A DNA stretch of 64,000 nt from Lachnospiraceae bacterium (GCA_015056795.1 SVFO01000022.1:1-64000); one strand, 5' to 3'; counted from the first letter of the stretch, positions 8,484-17,717 are shown. Numbers and translations: made by a program. Notes: generated by a model from the letters alone, not told the origin.

Positions 8484-10118
8484 TTACTTAGTCAGGTCCA
8501 GCTTTCTCACGGTATCCCTGAGTGGCAATACGAAAGGAGCGGAAACGGAAAGCTCATCGATTCCCATTCGAAGGAAGGTTTCGGTTAAGCTGGTATCCGC
8601 GGCAAGCTCGCCGCAAATGCCAATCCAGGCGCCGTGCTTATGTGCGTTGTCCGCAGCCAGTTTGATCAAGCGAAGGATCGCCTCGTGATGCGTGTCACAG
8701 AAGGGCTCGAGCTTTGCATTCTGCCGGTCGATGGCGAGAGTGTACTGTGTCAGGTCGTTTGTGCCAACGCTGAAGAAATTTACGAGCGGAGCCAAAAGGT
8801 CGCTGATGACGGCGGCAGCAGGCGTCTCGATCATGATGCCGACCTCTGCCTTTTCATCAAATGGAACTCCTGCTTCGCGAAGCTGCGCCTTAACTTCTTC
8901 ACAGATTTCCAAGATTTTTTTCACTTCGGAAACACTGGTGATCATGGGGAACATGATCCCAAGCTTACCATAGGCGGATGCGCGATAGAGCGCGCGCAGC
9001 TGCGTCTTAAAGATCTCCGGTCTGGTAAGACAGATGCGGATCGCACGGAATCCAAGAGCAGGATTTTCTTCCTTATCGAGCTTAAAGTAATCGATCTGCT
9101 TATCAGCACCGATGTCCAGCGTACGGATGATCACCTTTTTTCCGGCCATGCTTTCCAAAACCTTGCGATAGGCTTGGAACTGTTCCTCCTCGGAAGGGTA
9201 GTCCTCACTCTCAAGATAAAGGAATTCACTTCGGAAAAGACCAATGCCACCGGCATCATTTGCAAGGACTGCGCCTACGCCGCTGACACCGCCAATGTTC
9301 GCAAAAATCTGAACCTTCGTGCCGTCAAGTGTTACGTTTTCCTTTCCCTTTAATTCCTGAAGGAGCGCCTTTTTACGAAGGTCGTCCTGCTGCTTTTTGC
9401 TCATCTTGGCCACGGTATCTTCATCGGGTTCCAGAATGATCTCGCCCGTATAACCGTCAACGATGATCTGCATGCCGTCCGCTATTGTCTTTAGGAATTC
9501 TTCACCGACGCCGATGACGGCGGGGATGTTCATGTTACGAGCCAGGATGGCGGTGTGTGAATTGGAGGAACCGTACGCCGTTACAAATGCCATTACAAGG
9601 TCCTTATCCAATGAAACCGTTTCACTGGGAGCAAGGTCATCCGCGCAAACGATCATCTTCTCGGTTTGTTTGTCCTTGGCATTGCCGGCGCCGCCAAGAC
9701 AGGCGATCAGACGATTGGAGATGTCCTTTACGTCTGCGGCCCGGGCCTGCATGTAGGAATCGTCCATGGACGCAAACATTTCTGAAAAATTATCCGCAGT
9801 CGTGGCAACGGCATATTCCGCATTTACGGACTGTGTCTCGATGAGATTACGAATGGAATCATTGTAATCGTCATCCTCGAGCATCATCATGTGTACCTCA
9901 AAGATCTGTGCGTGCGTTTCACCCACTTCCTTTAAGGCTTTTTCATAGATTTCCTGAAGCTGTTGCGTAGCCAGTTCCTTAGCCGCTTCCACGCGTGCGA
10001 TTTCCTGAGATGCGTCATCCACATGCGTGCGGCGTACTTTTGCATCCTGACGCTTGAACACGGAAATTCTGCCAATGGCTATGGCACCGTAAACGCCCTT
10101 TCCCTGATAGGTCCTCAT
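8484..10118 (-). CDS. ptsI: PTS enzyme I
   Basis: This 544-residue phosphoenolpyruvate-protein phosphotransferase takes phosphate from PEP and passes it to HPr in the cytoplasm. The active-site histidine is His188 in SHTAILAR, and the PEP-binding C-terminal half is complete. The motif before the histidine reads GSSNSHT where many EI proteins have GGRTSHT. It is the last gene of the sucrose operon, 78 bases after ptsH, and ends at the shared terminator with guaA. Confidence 0.95.
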   Translation of the reverse strand: MRTYQGKGVYGAIAIGRISVFKRQDAKVRRTHVDDASQEIARVEAAKELATQQLQEIYEKALKEVGETHAQIFEVHMMMLEDDDYNDSIRNLIETQSVNAEYAVATTADNFSEMFASMDDSYMQARAADVKDISNRLIACLGGAGNAKDKQTEKMIVCADDLAPSETVSLDKDLVMAFVTAYGSSNSHTAILARNMNIPAVIGVGEEFLKTIADGMQIIVDGYTGEIILEPDEDTVAKMSKKQQDDLRKKALLQELKGKENVTLDGTKVQIFANIGGVSGVGAVLANDAGGIGLFRSEFLYLESEDYPSEEEQFQAYRKVLESMAGKKVIIRTLDIGADKQIDYFKLDKEENPALGFRAIRICLTRPEIFKTQLRALYRASAYGKLGIMFPMITSVSEVKKILEICEEVKAQLREAGVPFDEKAEVGIMIETPAAAVISDLLAPLVNFFSVGTNDLTQYTLAIDRQNAKLEPFCDTHHEAILRLIKLAADNAHKHGAWIGICGELAADTSLTETFLRMGIDELSVSAPFVLPLRDTVRKLDLTK

Positions 10119-10196
10119 CCTTTATCGCCTCCCGTCTTTGCTAGGTCTCGTCAATGCAAGCAAGGCTAAATATCCTTTTGGCGCTTGCATCAAATA

Positions 10197-10454
10197 TTAC
10201 AGGTTATTTTGCATGAATTCTTCCACGGCCTTTGCGGCTGCTTCCTCGTCCTCACCCTCCACGGTAAAGTTTACGGTGTCACCGCATTTGATCCCCATGC
10301 CCATCAGCATCATCAGCTTGGTCACGTTAACGCTCTTGCCGCCCTTTTCAATTGTTACGGTGCTGGAGTATTCCTTTGCCAGTTTGGCCAGGAGTCCGGC
10401 GGGTCTTGCGTGAATGCCTACTGCGTCCTTGATTACGTAAGAGAATGTTTTCAT
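10197..10454 (-). CDS. ptsH: HPr phosphocarrier protein without Ser46
   Basis: This 85-residue HPr carries phosphate from EI to the sucrose EIIA domain. GIHARPAG gives the active His15. In Bacillus HPr residue 46 is the serine phosphorylated by HPr kinase; here residues 45-48 read Thr-Lys-Leu-Met, so position 46 is lysine. The protein should work in sugar transport but not in P-Ser-HPr/CcpA signalling. It sits between scrK and ptsI, with GGAAGG upstream of its ATG on the minus strand. Confidence 0.95.
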   Translation of the reverse strand: MKTFSYVIKDAVGIHARPAGLLAKLAKEYSSTVTIEKGGKSVNVTKLMMLMGMGIKCGDTVNFTVEGEDEEAAAKAVEEFMQNNL

Positions 10455-10527
10455 AATGTTGTTCCTTCCTTTCTTCTTGGTTTATGATTTCAGGTTCCGA
10501 CCTGTTTTGTTACTTTGAAAAACTAGA

Positions 10528-11487
10528 TCAATTTTCCATCATGGCCCTGTCAGGATACGAGTCGATTGCCCCCGGCTTTGTAACGCTGATGCCACAGAAA
10601 CGATTGGAGAAGACAAGGCATTCACTGGCTTTTTCCTGCGTGATTTTGGAAAGGTTTTCCTGCGTGATCCCTAAGGAACGTAGCTTCCATAAAAACGATC
10701 CGGTAAAACCATCCCCGGCTCCCGTGGTATCAAGCACGTCCACCTTTTGAGAGGGTGCGAAAGCCTGCATGTCCCTTGTGATGGCGTAGGCGCCGCTTCC
10801 CCCGCAGGTATAGAGGATAAGCTTTACGTTCCCGACAAAGAGCTTTGGCAGTGCCTTCGTAAGCTCCGTTTCACCGGTGATAAACTCCAACTCTTCGTCG
10901 GAAATTTTAATGACGTCGGCGAGGGGTAAAAACTCTGAAACGGTCTTGCGAAGAAGAGATAAGTCATCCCAAAGCTGGAAACGAAGATTGGGATCAAAGC
11001 TGATAATCCCGCCTTTTTCACGCGCCAGGGCGATGGCCTTCTTATGTGCTTCCTTCATGGGAAATTCTCCGAGGGAAACACTGCAAAAGTGAAGTGCATA
11101 AACGTCGTCAAAGTACTCAGGCTTGACACTTTCCGGAGAGTAGAGCATGTCAGCGGAGGGTTTTCTGTAAAAGGAGAATTCGCGTCCGCCTTTCTTGTCA
11201 AGACTCACAAAGGCCAGCGCCGTGTTCGCCTTATCGGTTAAGGAAACGTGACTTACTTCGATGCCATGAGACTTTAGACCTCGGAGGATCTTATGACCAA
11301 AGAGGTCGTCCCCTAACTGGGTCAACATGCAAGAGCTACCGCCCAACTTGGAAAACGCTCCGCAGACGTTGGCGGGCGCACCGCCAATTTTCGGCGAAAA
11401 CTCCGTGATGTCATCGAAATCACAGTCTTTGTTATTTGGAATAAAATCAATTAGTGCTTCGCCAATGGCGATCAGCTGGTTACCCAT
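10528..11487 (-). CDS. scrK: Fructokinase (PfkB family)
   Basis: This 319-residue PfkB-type kinase phosphorylates the fructose released from sucrose 6-phosphate. It shows the N-terminal GEALIDF segment, GGAPANV for sugar binding, and the C-terminal DTTGAGDGF motif with the catalytic aspartate and anion hole. It lies 24 bases downstream of scrB in the same operon, which supports the fructose substrate over other PfkB sugars. Confidence 0.92.
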   Translation of the reverse strand: MGNQLIAIGEALIDFIPNNKDCDFDDITEFSPKIGGAPANVCGAFSKLGGSSCMLTQLGDDLFGHKILRGLKSHGIEVSHVSLTDKANTALAFVSLDKKGGREFSFYRKPSADMLYSPESVKPEYFDDVYALHFCSVSLGEFPMKEAHKKAIALAREKGGIISFDPNLRFQLWDDLSLLRKTVSEFLPLADVIKISDEELEFITGETELTKALPKLFVGNVKLILYTCGGSGAYAITRDMQAFAPSQKVDVLDTTGAGDGFTGSFLWKLRSLGITQENLSKITQEKASECLVFSNRFCGISVTKPGAIDSYPDRAMMEN

Positions 11488-11511
11488 GACGTTACCTCAC
11501 TTAAATCATTG

Positions 11512-12840
11512 TCAGACGGTACTTGTAACTTCCATGCCTGACAGTTCGTAAATACAACAGTCTAGATTGTGACAGATGACTGTGAGCGCCTCCTCTAAGG
11601 GATAGAAACGGCTTCCCATTACTTTTTCCCCATCGTTTAGGAAAACTTCCAGGGAAGAGTCATCCGCCAGAATGCGAATGTTCTTGCATTGCGATAATTG
11701 AATGTTCCGGGTGGTTCTGCCCCCGGACACTTCCATGTCATGGAAGATGAGAGAGAAGACGCCGTCCTTCTGACGAAGGGTTAACACATTTTCAAATTCA
11801 ATCTCAAAATCATTTTCCGGGACACCGCACAGTTCAAAGGGAAGAGGGAGAACCATGCGCTCACCGGATAAATGCGTGCTTACGCCTTTTCTCAGCTTGC
11901 TAAGTTCCCTGATCGGATTTTGCAAAAGCCTTCCGTTTGGACCCTGGGAGATCTCTCTTGGAACGGTCAGACAGTGTTGCCAGCCAAGAGCCACTGTCGG
12001 GTTCGAATAGGGAATGTCGCCGATACCCATCCAACCGATCAGGATTTTACGTCCGTCGGGAGCCGTTAAGCTCTGCGGTGCATAGAAGTCAAAACCGTAA
12101 TCCCATTCCACAAAGTCTTTTTCTTTCGTGAAATACCCAGAACTATAAACGTTTTGGTTTTTGCATTCTTCATGAGGAAGCCCCTGTGGGGAGATGCTCA
12201 AATATTCTTGGTTCCCAAAACGAAGAACGTCCGGACATTCCCACATGTATCCAAACTCTGGAATGCTTTCCGTTTTTTCATACTCCCAATGGATCAGGTC
12301 AGCGGAGCGGTAATATAACACGCAGCCCGTATCATCAAGCCTTCTCGCGCCGAGCACCATGCGATACGAGCCATTTTCTTCCCAAACCTTGGGGTCCCGC
12401 ACGTGACAGGACATGTCGGAGGGATAGTCGGCATTTCGAAGGAGTACCTTTTTCTCACTCATCTGATGACCATCCTTGGTGGTCACGAGAATGACGTTGG
12501 CGCCCCTGCCTGCCTTGATATAATCATAGTTGCCCTCCTCTTTTACGTTACCCGTGTAGAAGAGGTATAAAAGATCGTCTTTTACGAATCCACAACCGGA
12601 ATAGACGCCGCTTCGGTCTTCTGGAACGTCGGGAAATAGAACGGTTCCCGTGAATTCCCAGCGGAGTAGGTCCTTGCTCCTCCAATGTCCCCAACACTTT
12701 TTTCCCTTGCCGATGGCACTTTCCGGCGAATACTGGAAGTAAACCTGATAGTATCCGCCGAAAAAGCTCAGCCCGTTGGGGTCATTTAACCAGCCGCTTT
12801 CCGGTTCCAGATGGAATTTTTGCCGCCAGTTATTTTTCAT
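11512..12840 (-). CDS. scrB: Sucrose-6-phosphate hydrolase (GH32)
   Basis: This 442-residue GH32 enzyme splits sucrose 6-phosphate into glucose 6-phosphate and fructose. WLNDPNG has the nucleophile Asp20, RDP lies at 148-150 and WECPD gives the acid-base Glu201. There is no signal peptide, which fits a cytoplasmic phosphorylated substrate. A beta-sandwich C-terminal region follows. Only four bases separate it from scrA, indicating tight coupling. Confidence 0.94.
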   Translation of the reverse strand: MKNNWRQKFHLEPESGWLNDPNGLSFFGGYYQVYFQYSPESAIGKGKKCWGHWRSKDLLRWEFTGTVLFPDVPEDRSGVYSGCGFVKDDLLYLFYTGNVKEEGNYDYIKAGRGANVILVTTKDGHQMSEKKVLLRNADYPSDMSCHVRDPKVWEENGSYRMVLGARRLDDTGCVLYYRSADLIHWEYEKTESIPEFGYMWECPDVLRFGNQEYLSISPQGLPHEECKNQNVYSSGYFTKEKDFVEWDYGFDFYAPQSLTAPDGRKILIGWMGIGDIPYSNPTVALGWQHCLTVPREISQGPNGRLLQNPIRELSKLRKGVSTHLSGERMVLPLPFELCGVPENDFEIEFENVLTLRQKDGVFSLIFHDMEVSGGRTTRNIQLSQCKNIRILADDSSLEVFLNDGEKVMGSRFYPLEEALTVICHNLDCCIYELSGMEVTSTV

Positions 12841-12844
12841 GTGA

Positions 12845-14743
12845 TCATCCTTTTTTCGTTTGAATCAGCCTGTCTAAGAAATTGATCTCGCCGCCAGCCG
12901 CAAAGCCTATTTCCGCATAATCATCAGGGTTCGTGATGATTACGGGAGTTGCCATTTTATAGCCCTTGCTCTCAATAAATGCCTTGTCAAAGGTGATGAG
13001 CGTCTGCCCGCGGGTAATGCGGTCACCGTCAGCTACGTGAGCCGTAAAGCCTTCGCCGGCCAGCTCCACCGTATTAATGCCAATGTGGATCAGCATTTCC
13101 ATGCCATTGTCAAGGGAAAGGCCGATTGCGTGTTTCGTTTCAAATAAGGTGCTTACTTCGCCGTCAGCGGGAGCGACAACCTTTCCGGTGGAAGGAATTA
13201 CCGCGGCGCCAAGTCCTAAAACACCCGTTGCGAAGGTCTCGTCCGGAACCTCTTCCAGAGGGATGGCGGTTCCTTTCAGAGGAGAATATACGTTGGCGTC
13301 ATCAAAGCTTTGATCCAGATTGATCACGTCTTCCTCAGCCTTGGGAGCTTCTTCCTTTTTCGCGGAGGAAGCCGCATCCTCGGGATCCTTGAAGAGGAAA
13401 TAGGAGATGCCAAATGCAACGGCGGAAGCAACTAAGAAGGTAAGAAGGTAACCCACAAAGCTCTCGGTGGTGATCAGGAAACCGAAGATGCCGGTTACGC
13501 CGTTTGCCGTTGCGTACACGCCCATCAGGGAAGCTATCGCAGCACCGCAGGCACCGCCGACCATGCCGGCTATCAGGGGCTTTCCATAGCGCACGTTCAC
13601 GCCGAAGATTGCAGGCTCCGTGATACCCATAAAGGCGGAAAGGGATGCAGGAAGCGCGAGGGCTTTCGTCTTATGGTTTTTGGTCTTAAAGGCAACTGCC
13701 AGGGCAGCTGCACCCTGTGCCACGTTTGCGGCAGTTGCAATGGGCATCCAAATGTTCTGATTGTTTTCCGCCAGCATCGCCAACTCTATGGCATTGTACA
13801 TGTGGTGCACGCCCGCCACGACCGTGGGTGCGTAGACACCGCCCATGATGAATGCGCCGACGCCGAAAGGAATGGCGATAAGGGCCTTTGCGCCAGCCAA
13901 TACCCAGGTCTCAATCTGAGAGAATACGGGGCCGATCAGCGTTAAGGTAAGGAACCCAGTCACGAGAACGGATACCAAGGGAGTGACAAAGAGATCAAAG
14001 GTTTCGGGAACAATTTTGTGAAGCTTTTTCTCAATCGTGCAGAGAACCAAAACGGCGATCACGACCGGAATTACGTGACCTTGGTAGCCGGTGTTTTGAA
14101 TGTTCCAAAGACCAAACCAGGACCAAAGGGTTTCTGTTTCCGCGCCGCTTCCGGCGGACCATGCGTTGACCAGATTTGGATGGATCATGATCATACCGAT
14201 AACGGCACCCAGATAAATGTTCCCGCCGAAGATCTTTGCCGCGCTCACGGCGATGAGGATGGGCAGGAATACCAGCGCTGCGTTGGAGAACAGATCCAAC
14301 AGGCCAAAGAAATAAGAATCTGACAAAGTGGGCAAGGCCTTGGACAGACCGCCCAGCAAACCGTTTAACAGACCCGTCGCAACAATGGCGGGAATGATCG
14401 GAACAAAGATGTCACCCAGAGTTTTGATCGCACGCTTGTACCAAGGGGATTTTGCAGCGGCAGCAGCCTTGACTTCCTCCTTGGAAGCTGCCTCTATGCC
14501 CGCAAGGGCGATAAACTCGTCATATACCTTATTTACGGTACCGGTGCCGATGATGATCTGTAATTGTCCTGCGGCCTCAAATACGCCCTTGACTCCGTCG
14601 GTTCCTTCTAATTGTGCTTTTTTTACCTTGCCGTTGTCTGCAATCACGAGACGCAGACGGGTGGCACAGTGTGCTGCGCTTGCCAAGTTCTCTTTTCCGC
14701 CGATCCCGTCAAGAATCTCGGATGCACATTTGCGATAATCCAT
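12845..14743 (-). CDS. scrA: Sucrose PTS transporter EIIBCA
   Basis: This 632-residue membrane permease imports and phosphorylates sucrose. The EIIB domain comes first, with the phosphorylated Cys26 in HCATRLR. A multi-helix EIIC domain spans about 105-455, and a glucose-type EIIA follows from about 480 with MEMLIHIGINTV carrying the active histidine. Having EIIA fused means that only HPr and EI are needed besides, and both are encoded downstream in the same operon. It is preceded by an extended -10 promoter and a good AAGGAG site. Confidence 0.93.
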   Translation of the reverse strand: MDYRKCASEILDGIGGKENLASAAHCATRLRLVIADNGKVKKAQLEGTDGVKGVFEAAGQLQIIIGTGTVNKVYDEFIALAGIEAASKEEVKAAAAAKSPWYKRAIKTLGDIFVPIIPAIVATGLLNGLLGGLSKALPTLSDSYFFGLLDLFSNAALVFLPILIAVSAAKIFGGNIYLGAVIGMIMIHPNLVNAWSAGSGAETETLWSWFGLWNIQNTGYQGHVIPVVIAVLVLCTIEKKLHKIVPETFDLFVTPLVSVLVTGFLTLTLIGPVFSQIETWVLAGAKALIAIPFGVGAFIMGGVYAPTVVAGVHHMYNAIELAMLAENNQNIWMPIATAANVAQGAAALAVAFKTKNHKTKALALPASLSAFMGITEPAIFGVNVRYGKPLIAGMVGGACGAAIASLMGVYATANGVTGIFGFLITTESFVGYLLTFLVASAVAFGISYFLFKDPEDAASSAKKEEAPKAEEDVINLDQSFDDANVYSPLKGTAIPLEEVPDETFATGVLGLGAAVIPSTGKVVAPADGEVSTLFETKHAIGLSLDNGMEMLIHIGINTVELAGEGFTAHVADGDRITRGQTLITFDKAFIESKGYKMATPVIITNPDDYAEIGFAAGGEINFLDRLIQTKKG

Positions 14744-14815
14744 AGCATCATCTCCTTTTCTTCATGGTTGCGGTCATAACCGCGTTATTTGGAAACTGAT
14801 TGGTACCATGGATTT

Positions 14816-14876
14816 ATTATATCATTCGCAAAGCATAATTATCTATTGACGTAAAAGAAGAAAATGAAACGTTAAA
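14816..14876 (-). promoter_or_regulatory. scrA promoter and possible ScrR site
   Basis: On the minus strand TATAAT (complement of 14816-14821) is preceded by TG, giving an extended -10 element without a clear -35. TGGTACCA, an eight-base palindrome at 14801-14808, lies near the expected start of transcription. TGAAACGTTAAA at 14865-14876 is a partly palindromic LacI-type site with CG at the centre. The -10 is convincing; the operator assignment is weak. Confidence 0.5.
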
Positions 14877-14886
14877 ACAGTAGGTT

Positions 14887-15885
14887 TCACACAGTTTCAC
14901 GTTTTGTGGATTCACGCTCCACGATATCATAATCCAATTGAAGCGTTCTTTGAATCTTATCGCCATGCCGGATCGAGGATAAGATCATGTTTGCGGCCTC
15001 GATCCCTGCCGTCTTGTAATGGAGTCTTGCCGTGGTAAGGGGGCAGTAGGTGTTCTTTGCGATCTTTGTGTCGCCGATCCCACAGACCATCACGTCCTCT
15101 GGAACGCGAAGACCTTGCTCTCGCAGATAGAGCATGGCACCGGAGGCGATGTCGTCCGTGGCGCAGAACAGACAATCCGGTTTGGGACCAGCCTGCGAAA
15201 ACAGGTGTTTCGCGTGATCATAGCCCGAATCCATGCTGAACTGCGCAATCTCCGTGAGCTTGCCGCCGGGGGCGACGTGAAATTCGTTAAGGGCACGCAG
15301 AAAACCATCATGCCTTGCCTTGCCGGCGGCCTTATCCTCCGGCGTAACGCCGATGATGGCAGGTCTTTTGGCACCGTTTTTCAGCATTTGCCTGGTAAGG
15401 GCGTAAGCCGCTCCCTCGTCATTATGGCAAACGCAGTTGAACCCCTTAAGGCGTTGCCCGACGATGACGACGGGTACGTGCATTTTTTTCAGCACGGATT
15501 TATGGAGCTCCGTAAAAACGGTTCCGAGCAGAATGACGCCGTCCACGCGATTCTGCCGGAAGAGTTCCAGGGATTCGATTTCCTTGTGAGGATTATTGGC
15601 GGTATTCACCAAGATCAACTTATATCCTTCGGCTTCCAAGACCTCATCAATTCCTTCGGTGATTCTTGAGCAGCTTTCGCTGGAAAGCTTTGGGAGAATG
15701 ACCCCCACGAGCTTTGTAATGCGCGTTTTTACCGACCTTGCGGCAATGCTTGGAGCATAGCCGGTTATTTGAATGGCTTTTTCAATCTGGGCTCTTTTTT
15801 CTTCACTGAGATACCCATCATTAAAGTATCTGCTGACGGCGGATTTAGATACGCCCGCAATCTTTGAAAACTCAGAAATATTCAC
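14887..15885 (-). CDS. scrR: LacI-family sucrose regulator
   Basis: This 332-residue repressor has an N-terminal helix-turn-helix (residues 1-50, VSKSAVSRYF) and the hinge helix region YAPSIAARSV, followed by a periplasmic-binding-like sensor domain. It lies immediately upstream of scrA on the same strand, so sucrose-derived ligands are the likely inducer. Its own promoter carries a LacI-type operator just after the -10 element, which points to autorepression. Confidence 0.9.
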   Translation of the reverse strand: MNISEFSKIAGVSKSAVSRYFNDGYLSEEKRAQIEKAIQITGYAPSIAARSVKTRITKLVGVILPKLSSESCSRITEGIDEVLEAEGYKLILVNTANNPHKEIESLELFRQNRVDGVILLGTVFTELHKSVLKKMHVPVVIVGQRLKGFNCVCHNDEGAAYALTRQMLKNGAKRPAIIGVTPEDKAAGKARHDGFLRALNEFHVAPGGKLTEIAQFSMDSGYDHAKHLFSQAGPKPDCLFCATDDIASGAMLYLREQGLRVPEDVMVCGIGDTKIAKNTYCPLTTARLHYKTAGIEAANMILSSIRHGDKIQRTLQLDYDIVERESTKRETV

Positions 15886-15902
15886 GTAATCACCTCACAA
15901 AG

Positions 15903-15950
15903 TGGTATCGGTTTCATATTTATTATGATATGGTTTCATTTTCCCGTCAA
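15903..15950 (-). promoter_or_regulatory. scrR promoter with LacI-type operator
   Basis: On the minus strand TTGACG (complement of 15945-15950) and CATAAT (15922-15927) are spaced by 17 bases. TGAAACCGATACCA (complement of 15903-15916) follows the -10 directly and matches the cre/LacI-family consensus with one mismatch. A further TGAAACC half site lies in the spacer. ScrR autoregulation or CcpA control are both possible. Confidence 0.65.
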
Positions 15951-16048
15951 GTCGTTTTACAGGCGATTTCATGACATTATATGATTTGCATTCCAACGGA
16001 ACCATTGAATTTGAATAGTATCGTGTGGCTTACGGGTAATGAAAATAC

Positions 16049-16086
16049 AAGGCAATTCGCATGCTTTCTGCGGGTTGCCTTTTTTG
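16049..16086 (+). terminator. Orphan intrinsic terminator between divergent genes
   Basis: AAGGCAA (16049-16055) pairs with TTGCCTT (16075-16081), with an inner CGCA/TGCG stem and a run of T. No gene on the plus strand ends here. A possible promoter, TTTACA (15956-15961) with TATATG (15978-15983) at 16-base spacing, would give a transcript of about 95 bases. Confidence 0.6.
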
Positions 16087-16102
16087 TTTGTATGTGTTTT
16101 CA

Positions 16103-16131
16103 TTGAAAACAAGTGCTACTTATAGTAGGAT
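16103..16131 (+). promoter_or_regulatory. Promoter of the DUF402-nucleotidyltransferase gene
   Basis: TTGAAA and TAGGAT are spaced by 17 bases. The whole segment is 23 of 29 bases identical to the promoter at 17718-17746, spacer included. Confidence 0.55.
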
Positions 16132-16232
16132 ATTGGTAGGATTTTTATGTAAAGAAACAGTTAATCTATGGATTCACCTGCTACTATATAGAGAAGCCAA
16201 AGAAGGTCGAATGGAGGAAAAGATTTAAGCCT

Positions 16233-17642
16233 ATGAAACGCAAGCGTTTAAACCGAGACGGATGGGGATTTTCTTATTATCCGTACTATCAAATGAGAAT
16301 TGATGACGAGTTGTTCCATGGGATGGCTTGCCTGATTAAGCTTACCGATGGCGAAAATAATTATTGGGCGACTCCCAAGGCCGGCAGGGTTCAGGTCACG
16401 GGTGCCGGAATGAGCTGGTTGGAATTGGTACCGGATGACACCTCCAGAGTTATCACGATTATGTACTTCCCTGAGGGGACGCATGACAATGAGAGGTATC
16501 ATTATCCGACACCTGCGGATCAGAGATTTAGGCCGTCCATTTATTACGTAGATATCACCGAGGGCATCACATATGACGACTATGGGATTGCCACGTACAT
16601 TGATAAATATCTTGACGTGATATTCACTCCCGAAGGAGACGTCAAGATTGATGACAGAGACGAGCTTGATGCTGCTTACGCTTCAGGCGAGCTGACGAGG
16701 AAGCAATATGACGCAGCTTTGCAGGAGTGTGACAGCATTTTAAAAGAGTATTGCGAGGACATTCCAAAGACCGATGCGTGGTGCGCTAGGATTAGAGAAA
16801 TGGTGGAAGAAAAAATCAAAGCTGGCGAACCGATAAAGCCATGCAAAGAAGTTTTGGAACTTCATAACAGCAAGCTGTACAAGATTACATCTCAATTTGT
16901 AGAACAGTCTCGGACAATTCTTGGTGACAACTTAACTGGCGTCTATCTTCACGGTTCGGCTGTAATGGGATGCTACAATCCCGATAAGAGCGACATTGAC
17001 CTAATCGTTGTGGTGAACGATTTTTTGTCCGATAATGTCAAAAGAAAATTCATGGAAGCGGTTGTAGCCCTCAATGAAGAGGGCCCTGCCAAAGGGATTG
17101 AGATGAGTATCGTCACGAAAGCGGTGTGCAATCCTTTTGTTTATCCAACGCCTTTTGAACTGCATTTCTCTGTAATGCACGTTGGATGGTACAAGGACAA
17201 TCCCGAGGACTATGTAAGAAAGATGAACGGAACAGACGCTGACTTGGCGGCGCATTTTACGGTGATCAAGAAGCGTGGCAAGTGCTTGTATGGTGCTCCG
17301 ATCGATGAAATTTTTGGGAAAGTGCCACAAGCCGATTACATGGACTCTATTTGGAAGGATATTGCGGAGGCGGAGGAAGAAATCACAGAGAATCCAATGT
17401 ATCTTATCTTGAACCTTGCAAGGGTGTTGGCGTATACCCAAGAGGGTGCTGTCCTTTCCAAGAAAGAGGGCGGCGAGTGGGCGCTTAAATCTTTGCCGGA
17501 GACATATCATTGTTTGATAGAAGCTGCCTTGAGAGAGTACGCAGAGGGCGCGGACGTATCCTATGACATGAAACTGGCGAAAGACTATGCCAGAAATATG
17601 GTGGAACAAATCACAAGAGAAAAAGAAAATCTTAACAAATAA
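16233..17642 (+). CDS. DUF402 - AadA-like nucleotidyltransferase fusion
   Basis: This 469-residue protein joins two families. Residues 1 to about 170 resemble DUF402 (FomD/Ntdp-type phosphatases), with YIDKYLDVIFTPEGDVKID and a following DELD (122-145). Residues 215-465 resemble aminoglycoside adenylyltransferases of the AadA/DUF4111 type, with GSAVMGCYNPDKSDIDL (241-257) and metal-binding Asp254 and Asp256. Adenylyltransferases modify drugs with AMP; DUF402 members hydrolyse nucleoside di- or triphosphates. The substrate here is unknown. The only clear ribosome binding site, GGAGG at 16213-16217, is 15 bases from the ATG. It has its own promoter and lies inside the guaA-bounded block. Confidence 0.75.
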   Translation: MKRKRLNRDGWGFSYYPYYQMRIDDELFHGMACLIKLTDGENNYWATPKAGRVQVTGAGMSWLELVPDDTSRVITIMYFPEGTHDNERYHYPTPADQRFRPSIYYVDITEGITYDDYGIATYIDKYLDVIFTPEGDVKIDDRDELDAAYASGELTRKQYDAALQECDSILKEYCEDIPKTDAWCARIREMVEEKIKAGEPIKPCKEVLELHNSKLYKITSQFVEQSRTILGDNLTGVYLHGSAVMGCYNPDKSDIDLIVVVNDFLSDNVKRKFMEAVVALNEEGPAKGIEMSIVTKAVCNPFVYPTPFELHFSVMHVGWYKDNPEDYVRKMNGTDADLAAHFTVIKKRGKCLYGAPIDEIFGKVPQADYMDSIWKDIAEAEEEITENPMYLILNLARVLAYTQEGAVLSKKEGGEWALKSLPETYHCLIEAALREYAEGADVSYDMKLAKDYARNMVEQITREKENLNK

Positions 17643-17717
17643 AGGAAATAAGAAGTGCTTGCAACTCTGCGGTTGACACATTGCAAGCCGCAGATAGTGT
17701 GCCAATGTTAGCTAGCG

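Noticed and set aside
17658..17693. Pseudoknot from interleaved repeats CTTGCAA/TTGCAAG and CTGCGG/CCGCAG
   Set aside because: The two 3' strands abut with no connecting loop, which a normal H-type pseudoknot cannot accommodate; competing simple hairpins are more likely and no function is evident.
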